Shown: positions 1 to 11,806 of the stretch, one piece after another
Position numbering within the stretch: position 1 is the first letter of the stretch
Layout: each line of letters begins with the position of its first letter
Assembly (NCBI RefSeq): GCF_000208745.1
Contig: NC_030851.1
Location: 26,422,217 to 26,486,216 of the forward strand
DNA: 64,000 nucleotides
Direction of reading: 5' to 3'
From: Theobroma cacao
Lineage: Eukaryota; Streptophyta; Magnoliopsida; Malvales; Malvaceae
Translations under genes and position numbers: made by a program
The notes under the pieces: generated by a model
Seen by the model: only the letters and a program-made list of their open reading frames with translations
The model's database searches: none
What the model was told of the DNA's origin: nothing

Positions 1-1168
1 GGGGGATGCACATGAGCTGGGTGAGATGGGATAGTATACAAATTGATATATGTTTAGGTATATGTATATGCAATAGAAAGATCATGATTGTAATATGTGA
101 TTGTATGGCATGATGAATCTTGAAAATTTTCCATTTACTGGCAAATTGATTTGGTTGCAGCACCAAATGGATGTTTTGTGCAAAGGAGGTCCCTCTTTAT
201 TTAGGTGTCCTACTTCTTACTGCAATGAGAAACATTTTGTTTATGTTGCCTGCAACTCGTTGCAGCTAGAATGAATTCTCGTTGCAATGAGAAACATTCT
301 GTTTGGCCGCCTGAATCTCACTACAGTGAGAAACTTTCTGTCCTGCATGCTACCTTGTTAGTTTTTGCCATATTTTTCACTTCTTTAACATCATGGTTGA
401 GCATGGACTTCCAACATAAAGGCATTAATTAATTAAGTTTGAAATGAGGGGGTTTGGTGAGAAACCCTCGGCCAGTTGACAATTTGAGCTAAATTTTGCT
501 GCAGCGAGAATGCCTCTCCATTGCAACGAGGACTTGTCATTTTACTTAACTTGACTTGCTTGAATGCTATTAAAGTTTTCACTTTTCAAATCCTTTGTTG
601 TACACGGACCCTTTATCGTCAAGTGATTAACTCATTAAGGGTTTAATGAGGGGTTTTATTAAGAACTAAACTAAATTGCATTGTTTTGAAGATAAATGCA
701 TCATGATTTCTTTAAACTTTCCTTATTGTTTGCTTATTCCCTTTCTTTGTTCACTCACTAGGTTTATACTCACCATTTTCAACTTCATGTTTCAAGATCA
801 AGAGGCAGTCGTTAACTAGGTCCAGGTGTACTCGTAGATTCATATCTTTAGTAGGTATCTCGGCATTCAATAGCTGAACTTTTTCCTGAGTCTATCTGCT
901 GGAAGTTGAGTGTCCCTTTTGTTGTGTATAGATAAACCCGATGTAAATTTTTAAAATGTATGTTTTAGACAATATCTGTATATTTGACTGGTACTGCCAT
1001 TATGAATTGGAAACGGTTAGCATTATTTTGAATTGAAATTATGAAATGTGACTTTAGCAACTCTTGATGGAATGATGAACAGGTCATATAAATAGGCTTG
1101 CTTGGGCTTAGTGGGCTATGCCCATTGAGCCCATGCGCTAGTCATGGCTGGAAAATTGGGTCGTGATA
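1..1168 (+). mobile_element. Alpha-family gypsy-type LTR, right part
   Basis: The segment ends in GGGTCGTGATA, a decayed form of the GGGTCGTGACA end seen at 24529. Before that it has the alpha-LTR signature GGGCTTAGTGGGCTATGCCCA. It also contains the alpha marker around 780-900 (a stretch starting 'tttatactcaccattttcaacttcatg') that recurs at 24130-24260. Its first bases match the 54-bp repeat subfamily found near 53150-53300. The left part lies outside the window. It sits next to gamma-LTR sequence from 1169, so it was probably inserted into that LTR. There is no coding content. Orientation is inferred by analogy with the gypsy element at 31335-36998, whose LTR end is next to its primer-binding site. 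Confidence 0.75.
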
Positions 1169-1322
1169 GAAACGTAGCCGGATAAGTGGCGAAGTGATAT
1201 CCCGCCATTGGGAGATGAGTAGCGGGTGTCTATTTCAAAATCTCTGTAATATATATATGGATTTACATTAATAAACATTGCTAGTCTTCTTAATTGCAAT
1301 TACGAATAGTATGAGCTGTTAA
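1169..1322 (+). mobile_element. Outer gamma LTR, piece 1
   Basis: The reverse complement matches 60060-60180 of the other gamma LTR, including the run around 'actcaccacataatagcggg'. The piece is cut off on the left by the alpha LTR and on the right by the beta solo LTR. It continues at 4413. Confidence 0.65.
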
Positions 1323-4300
1323 TGTCAAGCTCGACCTTATAAAATACTCGTCATGTCATTCATATGATTCACAATATGCTTGCATACTTGGAAAGCCCCG
1401 AAAGAAAAATCGTTAAAAGACGATAATGTACCAAATGGTACAATTAAGTTAATTTAAGCTTCGAACTAGATCAAATAGAGAATTTAAAATGAAATTAAGA
1501 ATATTAAAGTCCTAGAATGGTTTAATATGTTGATTTGGAGTTTAAGGATCAATTTGGAGTAAAATCGAAATTTTCACTATTCAGGGGCAAAATGGTCATT
1601 TGCCTAGGGACACAATGGGAATTTTTAGAAAAGATTTTTTTTGGCCCCATTTGACTTATTGGAGTATAATTTGAGGTTTATAAGTGAAAAAGTTTAATTC
1701 TGGTGATTTCTAGAGTGTAGGGGCAAATCGTAATTTTACCACCCGCGGACAAAATTTGAGATTTTGAAAGAATTTAGATCAAATTTGACAAATTGGAGAA
1801 TAGTATGAGTATAAGGGATGAAAAATATGTGTATGGGCAATTTTTCAGTTTTTGGTGTAAAAATGTAATTTTTGACTTTTATGGGGGCAAAAGTGTAAAT
1901 TTCAAAAAATTACTCCACCAAGACTTTGGATAAGTCTGAGAATTTTATGTAAGCTATAGATATGTGGGACAAGTGTATGGTGAAAATTTGGAAACAAATG
2001 GATGGCTAGAATTTAAGGAATTAATAAAAATAAAAAATGAATAAAATAATATTATATTATTTTAGCCTTTGAAAAGGTCAAAATTTCCAGAATTTTCATC
2101 TTCTTCAAGCCGTCCAAACCAGGAGAAAAAAGGGGGAAAAGAAATAAGAACCCTAGCTGAAAATTTTGGGGAAAATCAAGAGAAATCAAGAAATCAAGCA
2201 TTGAAAATGTAAATTTTATTAATTTCCTTGTGATTTTCACTACCCATGCCTTTTTTTCTCATTTCCATGCAAAATTAGAAAGTGGGTATGGACACCGATG
2301 CTGGCCAAACCTCCATGAATGAGTTTTGAGCTTGAGTTTTGGTTTATTTTAATTGAATTAAGTGATTTTAGTTAGGTTATATTGAAATATAGCAAAAATA
2401 AGCTAGAGATATAATTTTCTCCCATTGAAATCCATTATGCCGAATTTTCTAGGGGAATGTTGGCTGCTGATCTTGATGTTTATTTGAGGAATTATGATGA
2501 ATAATGATGAATTATGAGCCTAGAAAAATAATGGGAATTTTCATAGCAAAAATATAAATTTTTACCCACTAGAGGTATTTTCGTAATTTGCTATCAGGAC
2601 TGATAATTTGCACCACAGTAAGGGACATTAAGTCAATTTGGGTGCAATTGAGGTATAGAAACTGAAAAAAAAATAATTTTGAGTTCAAACGAACGCGTAT
2701 ATCAATTTATCAAGAAAAAGACCGAAATAGGCTAACACCGCGTTTAGGCAAAATTTACACATTTTTGCATTCCATATCATGCATTAGTAGTCTAAATTAG
2801 TTTAATTTCAATTTAGTACCAATGTGGTGAATTTCTCGATTTTGTACTGTGTCAAGGTGGTGAGTCCTTCAATAAAGGCAAGGGAATTGCACTCGATGAC
2901 CAGTAGTTTGAGTATTTCGAAAATCCCCACTCTAGACACTGTGAGTAACCTTACCATCATTTTAATTATCTAAAGTATGTTTTTATTTGGTTTTGGTGAA
3001 TTTTATGAAAATGAGTTCAAATGGTAAATTTTTATGTTTTGTAAACAAAATGAGTTTAAATGAAAATATTTTATAAATTGTCTTGAAACGAAATAATGAT
3101 TTTGAAAATATAGTAATTGGAGACCGCTGATATGTTGTAAATCTAAAATTGAATTAATGGCTTATGTTATTGTATTGGCATGACTGGCTGGGCTGTGTTT
3201 TTTATGAATTGTATGAATTGCTTTATTTTACCCTTGCAGGCTGGGTAGTAATATATTAGCCTTGTCATGCTGTCAAAATTTTATTGTATGGTGGGTTTGA
3301 CCTACTGCAGTGGGCTGGGTTTTGTGGACTAGCCTATTAGAGGGGCACGGAATCTTGTCATATTTTTACCTCGATTGGAGAGGCGAGTAGAGTAACTCCC
3401 GAGGTATAACTTTTAGAGTTCACTTCACACCAAACCACCACGTGAAGGGGAACTCGGCCAACGCCAAGGAACGGCTATGTTTTCAAAATAAAATCATGAC
3501 TTTCTAATAGCCTTGGCGGACTCAGTTGAGATAGCCCTCGGCCAAGGTATCCCAGATAACTGAGTATGATAATAATTTTTGGCATGAGCCAAGCTTTTTA
3601 AGAAATTCATAAGCCATACTGATTACTTTCTTTAAATAAATTGATTTCATTTGGTTGAAATAAGTTAAAAGATGATAAATTACAGTTTGATGAAATGTTT
3701 TAATAGTCTCCTTTTACTCGACTTTAGATATTTTGAGTGATGTTTGTTTACTCACTGGGATTTTATAATCTCACCACCCTCCTTTTCACCCATTTTAAGC
3801 TCAGAATGGATTGTAGATAACTAATATCGGCGAGGATTATAGTTGAACTTGCCACATCCAAAAACAGTAGGTTCATTTCTTTTGATACTTTTGGTCATTC
3901 GTGGGCCCACGTGTCACTGTAAATTCAATTCTATACTTTGGTTATCTGCATTATGGTATGTAGGAATTTATTTTGCTTTTACGCTGTAAAAATTATTTAT
4001 GCAGTATTCTTAAGCTATTGTTTTATGTGAAAATTGAATATTTTATTTAATATTTTTATATTATTCTAACAGTCATAATTCCATTTTAAACGAATGTTTT
4101 AGACATCCAAAATTATTTTTGATTATGAAATATGTGTTTTCCACTTACATACTATATTTTTAACCGATTTTGAGATTTTTGGGATAAATAACCAAAATAC
4201 CCCTGTGAGATAGAAATTATTATTTTATTTGTTTAAGTTGGAAACAATTTAAAATTTTTTAGAATGTGGTATTTGGCAACAGTTACCCACAGAGAAAATG

Positions 4301-4412
4301 AGAAGCTGATATTAAAGCCTTGTGGCGTTCCGGTTGACATTTCGGGTAATGAATGTCGATCGAGACGTCGCGGCGGTTGTTACGGGCTTGATAGGAGTTC
4401 CGAGTCGTGACA
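1323..4412 (+). mobile_element. Beta-family solo LTR (about 3.1 kb)
   Basis: It starts TGTCAAGCTCGACC and ends CCGAGTCGTGACA, and is flanked by GTTAA (1318-1322) and GTTAG (4413-4417), a 4/5 target-site duplication. No internal retrotransposon region is present, so this is a solo LTR left by LTR-LTR recombination. The same layout is seen at 61500-64000 and, in reverse, at 35929-36998 and 31335-31784. Those last two flank a Tekay-like gypsy coding region, which identifies the family. The stretch 3290-3560 carries the family marker with 'ctactgcagtgggctgggtt' and 'gaggggcacgg'. There is no coding potential. Confidence 0.8.
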
Positions 4413-5595
4413 GTTAGCCTTGATAGACAATTTTAAAATGGATTTACAATGATTTATATATTGCCATTGTGGAAAGCATGGGCTGGTAGAAATGCTAGGC
4501 AAATTTGTGGATGCCATGATATTTGAAACTGTTTTGGATATATATAGGCAAGCTATATATGTAAAGTGTTTTAGAAACCGAGAAACAAGCCTTTTTACGA
4601 TGTTTGCATCAAAATCCATGGCTTGTATTTTTATGTGATATGCATAGTTAAATGCGTTTGTTAAATGATTTAAAATGCAAGTTTTGAGCACTGGATTTAG
4701 TTTGATCTTCGTATAAGAGAATACACCATGCCTTTTTTTTACGTGAAAAGCAATTTGAAAGGTTATCGAACCTTGTCTTCAAATGGTTTTACATGAAAAA
4801 CCTGAAAACCTTTATTTGGTTTTGAAAATGGTTTTGACAAACCAAGATCGTCGAGAGTGGGTCGAATGTCACATCGAGATAGTATGACCCTTGTGCACAA
4901 GTGAGCTCTAGCTAGAGAACCTTTGGGTTGCTGACGGGCTGTTAAACGTGGCTAGGGCCATGGTCTGTGATTTTACGTGGCAAGGCCACAGGTTATTATA
5001 TGTGACTAGGCCACAAGTTGTTATACGCAATTGCGACCGCTTGATTTCTTCGATGTCGGCCAACATCATTGAGACTGCCATGGCTGTGGGAGTCCGTTGG
5101 AGTGAGGCTCTCGGATTGTTATTACATGGAAGTGGGTCCACGAATGATTACTATGCTTACCTACTTGAGACCCTTGTGAGTTTTTTGACGCGTACTCTTT
5201 TGCATGGTGGAGAGTTCAAGCTTCTCTGTAGTTCCCCTTGTTTGAATAAAAGCTTTCAGTGCTTACTTGACGATCATGAGTTGGTTTATGTGGTTGTACA
5301 CATTGATTTCCTTTCATGCCACACATTTTGGGAGTGTGCATACTTTTATACTGTTTTTCATATTTTGATGGCAAGTGATGTTTTCAATGATTGAACTTTG
5401 TTTTACTACACTTGTTTCTGACATCGTTTTGCCAAGTGAAATATTGCATTATGATTTTACGGCATCATTTTTCTTACAAGGCATAAACACTCTACTTGTG
5501 ACTTAATTTTTCCAAGATTATTATTCTTATTCTGGTTTTATCATTCAAATAATTTATCTTAAGCTTGTTTCCCATCAACGCCTTGTTCACAAAGT
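4413..5595 (+). mobile_element. Outer gamma LTR, piece 2
   Basis: The reverse complement follows the gamma LTR at 58920-60050. Shared blocks include the 'gagctctagctagagaacc' region near 4900-4920 (compare 59643-59665) and the 'gatgggaaacaagc' region near 5570 (compare 58950). A 148-residue open frame (4948-5394) lies here but has no family resemblance and no matching frame in the other gamma copy, so I treat it as chance. Bases 5591-5595 (AAAGT) are the left target site of copia A. Confidence 0.65.
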
Positions 5596-6180
5596 TGTTG
5601 GTCTCGATAATATGTGCTAGAGGGGGGGTGAATAGCACAATTTGGCTCTTGACAAGATTGTAAACTAATTTCCAGAACTTAAGAAAACAAAAACAGAGTA
5701 TAAAATGCACAACAATTTAGAGTGGTTCGGTCCAAGACCTATATCCGCTACCTTGATTATCCAACCAAAGATTTTCCCACAAATTCACTATGGACCGGTG
5801 AAATTCAAAACCTTTCACCAAGCTTTACAATGGCTTTTACTAGGCTCAGCCACAACTTTTTTCACTAGTTTTTCACGGGCTCAACTAAAACCCAATGTGG
5901 TTTTCCAAGGCTCAACCACAACCTACAACAATCAAGTTATCCCAAGCTTGAACAACCCCTTAGAGTGACTCCCTCACTCTAAGAATACAAGAGAAGTAAT
6001 AAAGAAGTACCTATGATCACTTACTTGATCTAGATGGTACAAGATGAAATGTTGAACTCTATTACAAAGATTGGTGTTTAAGTGCAGTAAGGTGCAGTGA
6101 AGCTTTTCTAGTTTTTTCTACTTTCTATAGCTCAAATCTCATTCAAGGCTTCAAAAAACTTCTTTCTTATTGTTTGAAGA

Positions 6181-6191
6181 CCCTTTTATAC
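6181..6191 (-). promoter_or_regulatory. TATA box of copia A 3' LTR
   Basis: On the minus strand it reads GTATAAAAGGG. The same box is at 27778-27788 in the 5' LTR, and a decayed form (GTATTAAAGGG) is at 48591-48601 in copia B. Transcription of the element would start about 25-35 bp further to the left. Confidence 0.65.
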
Positions 6192-6302
6192 TTGGAGATG
6201 CAACTCTGATGGCAGTTTATATCCGTTGGACACAGTTGAGGATGAGTTCTAGTCGTTAATCTGTCTTGTAGTGCTCTGGTTCAAATTGCAGACAAAGAGC
6301 TC

Positions 6303-6393
6303 TTAGTTGACTAATTTGGTTGACTAAGTTGGTTCTGTTTTTGGTTTGCAGATTCTGGCAGAGAACACTTAGTCGACTAACTTGGTTGACTAG
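6303..6393. promoter_or_regulatory. Cluster of four TTAGTCGACTAA-like palindromes upstream of TATA
   Basis: Sites are TTAGTTGACTAA (6303-6314), TTGGTTGACTAA (6316-6327), TTAGTCGACTAA (6369-6380, a perfect palindrome) and TTGGTTGACTAG (6382-6393). They form two pairs with a 13-bp centre spacing and a 66-bp pair-to-pair distance. The cluster ends about 110 bp upstream of the TATA box on the sense (minus) strand. The position suggests a transcription-factor binding array, possibly bZIP- or WRKY-like because of the TTGAC core; that function is inference. Confidence 0.6.
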
Positions 6394-6660
6394 ATTGGTT
6401 CTGTTTCTCAAACTCTTCAGCTCGTCATTTCTCCAATTTGAAATTTGGTTAAGCAATGTTCTTCTTTGTTTCACCAATAAGCTTCCTCCTTGTTATTTAG
6501 TTACATCTTGTTGATTTTATCCCTTTTTTTCTTTCAAAAATACTCTTTGAAGAGTCAATAAATAAATTTCATATATTACTTTCCTGCACACTCAAGTAAA
6601 GGTATTAAACACACATAAATGGGAATGTTTTATTATCATCAAAAACTAATGAAGCCAACA

Positions 6661-6675
6661 ATCTCCCCCTTTTTG
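6661..6675 (-). other. Copia A polypurine tract
   Basis: On the minus strand it reads CAAAAAGGGGGAGAT, directly before the 3' LTR start TGTTGG. This is the usual plus-strand DNA primer of LTR retrotransposons and fixes the element's orientation as minus. Confidence 0.8.
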
Positions 6676-7587
6676 ATGATGACAAAACATTCCTTGATTA
6701 ACAGCATAGTGTCATTTTAATTCTTTTTAGTTTTTTGCAAAAATTGAGGATTGCTCCCCCTAAGTATAAGCTCGCCCTTAGTGTGTGCATATTTTACTTA
6801 TTTTATTTCAGCCAATTTTATTCTCATCATATAGAAAATGATATTGTACATTTAGAGTATACATATGTTCAGCAACATAGAGTGATTTGCACCAAGTAAG
6901 TATTAGCAGATCATCATTAAACTTTGAGCTTTAAGTGTTGACAGATTTTCATCACTGTCCAGCAACTGTCAATAGTTTATTCATTTTAGATTTTGTTCAT
7001 TTCATTTATGTTTCAATTGATATACTATTCATACCATCTATATCATTTTCAAACAGAAATTATCCATAATGCCATAACAAAAATAATTTATCAGCATGTA
7101 AATCAATATCAGCATAGCACCAATAAATTTTGTTCATGACAGTTAAAATACCAAAATAGCAAAATATCAGCAGACTTCAATTTTTAGCTATTAAGCAACA
7201 TTGTCATATCAACATTCATTTTCCACATACAACCACATAAATAACAGAATTAAAATTAAGTGTTTAAGTGCCACCATGGCACAAATAACAGTTAATCAAC
7301 AAGTATTTTAAAATTACCCCTGGACTATTTTTGCTTCTTATCTCCTATTTTTCTAAGTTCATTCATCTTTGATTCTGTATTCTTTCCTTTCCTAGGTTCC
7401 TTTACCCTAACATTTTTTTAAAATTTATTCTCTGGTTCCTAGTTCCTGCACCCATTCTATTCTACTCTCCTTTTTTGTCAGTATGAAAGGGAGGGGCTTC
7501 TATTCATCTGATGTGTCAAAAGGGTGAGGATTTAGTAATGTAGAAAGGGTTGAGAGGAAAAGGAGAGGGCTCTTGGAGAGGTGATGA
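6676..7587 (-). other. Copia A 3' untranslated region
   Basis: About 0.9 kb of AT-rich sequence between the end of the extra ORF and the polypurine tract. I see no open frame, repeat array or other motif in it. Confidence 0.6.
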
Positions 7588-9193
7588 CTATCTTAGGGAA
7601 GGTTCTAGTGAGGACTTGTCTGAGACAGGGATTGGAGAGGAGGCTAAAACTGGTCTGGATTTCTCTACCAACCTGGAAGACTTTCTTATCTTGAGAAAAG
7701 ATTTCTTGGTTGCCATAGTCTTCCTGCCTTTGGTTGGTAGTTTTGCCTTAGTTGGTGGTGCTATAGTGGCTTTGGCTTTCCCTACTTTTGTCTGTACGAG
7801 GGTAGCTGATGTAGATTTCTTTCCTTTTCCTACACCTTCACCATCCTTTTGAGTTTCTGTCTTGGCAGTGTCCTTTTCAACTTGTCCCTTCTTAACCATT
7901 TGGTGGAAGATATCAATGATGGAAACTTCTTTTGAGTTTGGAGGAGAGGCCTGGTGTTTCTCTGTTTCTGAATTATTTTTGCTTTGAGGTTTAGGGGAGG
8001 GTGTCTTGGCTGGTTGATCAACCCCTTGGGGAGAGTCCTCAATCTACAGAGCATGATTCGCAGATTTGTGGGTGGAACCTTCAATCTGAATGCCAAAACT
8101 TCCAACATGAGAAGTAGATTTTTCTGCCGACTTAGCTTAACTTTCAGCACCTTGTTGTGCAGGTGCAATGCTGGATGTGGTAGAGTTGTCTGCAACCACA
8201 AGTTCAGATGGCATGTTTTCCTTCTTCTTCAGCTTGTTTTCCAACTCAGTGATTTTATCTTCCATTTTCTGTAGCTTCATTCCTTGGTCAATCAACTTAC
8301 CATCAATCCTCATGAGCAAATTAAAAATCACTTTATTTGAAAATCTAGAGGGAGCTTCTTCAGGTTGAGCAAGTAGGTTGTGTTCTTTTCTTGGATCAGT
8401 CTTAGAGGTTTTAATGGACCTTTCTCCATCAAGTACATAACCCATTTTAACTAAGCTACCAAAATGAATAGCTTGGTCTCTAGTTTTTACCGAGTCCATA
8501 TCATACCTTTTTGCCCATATTCCCTTCTTCTGCACAAGGGATGTAATCACATTCCCATACGTCATATTTGCCTTATCAAGTCTGCAGGCACTTCTTATTT
8601 TCTCAATCATAAATCTTCCCAAAATTAGAGACACTCCATTGAAAGCATGCTCCATCAGCCAAAGGTCTTGGAGGCCGATGTAGCTAAGGCTTCCACTTCT
8701 GCCTTGTACATTTACTATTATGAAATTGTGTAGAATTCTTATGTCAGGGCTAGTTATCAAACCAGAATTACTTTTTGAAGAATATTTTTCTTTCCTTCTA
8801 GTGATGATCTCCCACAATGAGGACGGATCATATTTTTCAGGTAGTTTAAATTCACCTTTTTCATACTCTATTTTCAGCAGGTTCCCTAAATCCTTAGCAG
8901 TCACAATAAACTTTATTCCATTCAGATAAACATTCAACCCATATTCTACATAATCATCAAAATCTATTAATTCCTTTCCTTTCAAAGCAATTCTAGAGTA
9001 AAACTCTTTGACCAGACTTAAACTATAAGACCTATTCTTAAAGATGCTGTAACCTTTTAGTTTTAGTTCATCAAAGTACTCAGATAAACTAGTTTGGATT
9101 TTGACATTTAGCTCAAAACTCTTCCAATCAATAAACTTTCCATAGGAGATTGGTGCATACTCGATGTTTTTGAATCTATACTCATGCAACTTA
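7588..9193 (-). pseudogene. Copia A extra ORF (putative plant transposon protein), C-terminal part
   Basis: The main block (9193-8137) gives about 350 residues with short landmarks ISYGKFIDWKSF, LNVYLNG, YDPSSLWEIITRRKEKYSSKS, GLQDLWLMEHAFNGVSL and KRYDMDSVKTRDQAI, which recur in copia B at 41730-42629. The family resembles the one named putative plant transposon protein (Pfam Transposase_32, from memory). It is followed by a predicted coiled coil near 8220-8330 (MEDKITELENKLKKKE). After one stop and later a second, the frame continues into an SPKP- and lysine-rich tail ending at 7588. Apparent residues at 9194-9252 come from the inserted LTR, so the start there is false. The N-terminus is at 19197-19439. 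No signal peptide or clear membrane segment is seen, which argues against an envelope protein. Confidence 0.7.
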
Positions 9194-11644
9194 TGCAACG
9201 ACCTCTCCCCAGTCGCTGTCGGCATCCAAGACTTTCGAAAAAGACCCGCCAAGTCTCGAACAAGCCTGTCTAGAATTTGTTCGTTAATCCACTACATTCG
9301 ATCACCATATAATATTAATACTTTCATATACTAAATTAAACCATAAATATAAAAATGAATACAAACTTTTTCCTTTTATTCGTAAGTATATGCATTAAAA
9401 TCTATAATCTCCAAATTAATGCTTATATAAAAATTTAAAATTTGTTTACAACTTAATAAATAAAATGCTATGACTTGACCTCTAACAGCGGAGCGACTCG
9501 GAATAAATTGCTAGGAGAGCCTTTACCTATTCACGTGGACCGAACGCGTCACTGACTACACGCTAGGCTGATCCCTATCTGCAAAAGGGGAAATAAAGGG
9601 GTGTGAGTCTCAAAGACTTATTGATAATCATCGACTCAGTGAGTAGGGCGTAGATGGGAAAACAAGCAAACGGCAGATCAGTTGAATATAAAAATGCAAG
9701 ATTATAAAAGCAATTCATTTCAAACGAGGGTTTATGCCTTGTATAAAAATCGAGAATTTCTTATAAAGTATAAATAATCGAGGTAACAAAATTTTTCGCA
9801 TCAAAATATATTAATAATCATTTTCGAATCAAATCAATAAAATTTAGCAAGCTCTCGCGAAACCAAATAATATTTAAAATCATGCACAAATCATAACTCA
9901 CCCCATATGCGAGGAATTACAGATTCATTTCACAGATAAACAAATAAGGGAGCTACAAAAAATCGTTTCATTCCTTTTTCACCATGCAGAGAAATATAAT
10001 TCATAATATTAAAACTTATTTCAACTCATATAAAACCATTACATTTTTGTCAAAAATAAACAACATGGCTTATGACTTTCTTAAAAACTTGGCTTGTGCC
10101 AAAATCATTCTCATACTCGATTGTCAAGGATACCTTGGCCTGGGGCTATCCCAACCGAATCCGCCAAGGTTGTTAAAAAGTCATGTACGTATAAATCATA
10201 TTTTTATTTTGAAAACATAGCCGTTCCTTGACGTTGGATGAGTTCACCCTCACGTGGTGGTTTGGAATGAAGTGAACTCTAAAGTTCTACCTCGGGAGTT
10301 ACCCTATACGCCTCTCCAACCGAGCTAAGAATATACCTGGATTTCGTGCCCCTCAAAGAGGCTGGTCCACAGAACCTGCCCACTGCAGTAAGCTAAACCC
10401 ACCATACAATAAAATTTGCAATAGGATGACATGGCAATTATTTTATTTTATAGCCTCTAAAGGCAAATCAATGGTTCATACATTTTCAACACATTTACCA
10501 ATCCAACCAATCATGCCCACATTATCATAAGCCATTCAATTCAAAATATAATTTATAACACAACAAGTAGCAGTCTCCAATTACTCTTGAATTTCTTGGT
10601 TAAAATGAAATCACCTTTTAAAAGAATTCAAATTTGATCTTCAAGGGAATATTTTAAATCTTTCTCAAAATGTCGGTCTCCACATCACGTTCAAACTCTC
10701 TTTTCGTAAAATGTTCATTGTAAATATTTGCATGATAATTTGTTTCAAAATAGCATGGTGAATATGTAATAAATTTCATGAATGCATACTACACAAACAA
10801 TAACGCACAATTTCCTTTGATGTAAATCTTTTCGAAAAGCTTATTTCCCGGTTTAAAACACTTTATGTCTAATATATATATATATTTCAAATGATTTTTA
10901 AAAATAACTTACACCCATAATTCTTTAAAATTCTATCAATGCATCCTTTTCATAAATTTTGCACTTCATGTAAAATATACGTACATGTATATATATACGA
11001 AATGTTTAAAATTGACACCCCTTCCTCACCTCATAATAGTGGGATATTACTTCACTATTGATTTGTACGGATATATAATTGTTCCTATTTGTCGGTCACA
11101 TACTTCGTTCGGCACGCCTCCACGACAAACTTTCCTAGCAACAATTTAAACTCAGTATACTTAATCACACATTTGTATGGGTAGCAACTTAATTAAAAAT
11201 TCTTTAAGCAAGTTTCATATTTTTCATCCAAAATATGCACAATATTAAACTACCCATAAACCTTAAAATATAACATTAACTTATCATTGGGCCTTTTTCA
11301 TTTTTTTATGACCTTTGGGCTTTCTCCATGGGCTTCTCCATTTTTTCTATTTGGGCTAAGCCAATTTATTTTTATTTCCTATTGGGCCATGCCCACTTAT
11401 TTTCTATGGGGTCATGCCCATTTATTTTCTATTTCTTTTTCTTTCTTTTTATCTCTTCCACATTTCTTCTTTTTTTCTTTTTTTTTCTTTTCAGCCCGTT
11501 ACTCCTTTCACCACCGTGGCTTCCTCTCTTCCTTTCCTCTTAAAATCGATCACCAAAAGCCTAATTTTCTCACCCTTCTTGCTGCAATTTTTTGCTCTAA
11601 AATCAGCAGATTTCCAGCTCAAATTTCCAACAACAAAACTTTTC

Positions 11645-11806
11645 AATTTTGGCAGCACAAAGCTGTCCAATTTTCCTACACAAACTACCAGCAAATAGCT
11701 CCAATTTTTCCACACAAATTGGCAGCAAACAACTCAAACCTTTCTGCACAAATTGACAGCAAACAGCTCAAATTTTTTTGCACAAATTGGCAGCAAACAG
11801 CTAAGA
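11645..11806. repeat. 34-bp tandem repeat, about five copies
   Basis: Units related to 'cacaaattggcagcaaacag' begin at 11679, 11713, 11747 and 11781, exactly 34 bp apart, with a partial earlier unit at about 11645. The array lies in the nested gamma LTR just before the beta2 insertion site. A 240-residue plus-strand frame (11287-12009) runs through it and into the beta2 LTR; it is compositional, not a gene. Confidence 0.7.

Larger units (their letters stand above)
5596..6660 (-). mobile_element. Copia A 3' LTR
   Basis: Ends are TGTTGG at the left and CCAACA at the right, a 6-bp inverted terminal repeat. The polypurine tract abuts the right end. It aligns along its length with 27242-28264 and 48004-49078. 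The 5' copy lacks about 45 bp that are present here around 6105-6165. It contains a TATA box and a cluster of TTAGTCGACTAA-like motifs. An 87-residue plus-strand frame (5705-5968) recurs partly at 27351 and is a by-product of LTR homology. Confidence 0.88.

Noticed and set aside
4948..5394. 148-residue plus-strand open frame
   Set aside because: It lies wholly inside a gamma LTR, has no family resemblance, and the matching gamma copy does not keep the frame.
9194..9252. Start region of the 371-residue minus-strand frame (MAGLFRKSWMPT)
   Set aside because: These residues are translated from the inserted gamma LTR; the true protein start is at 19439.
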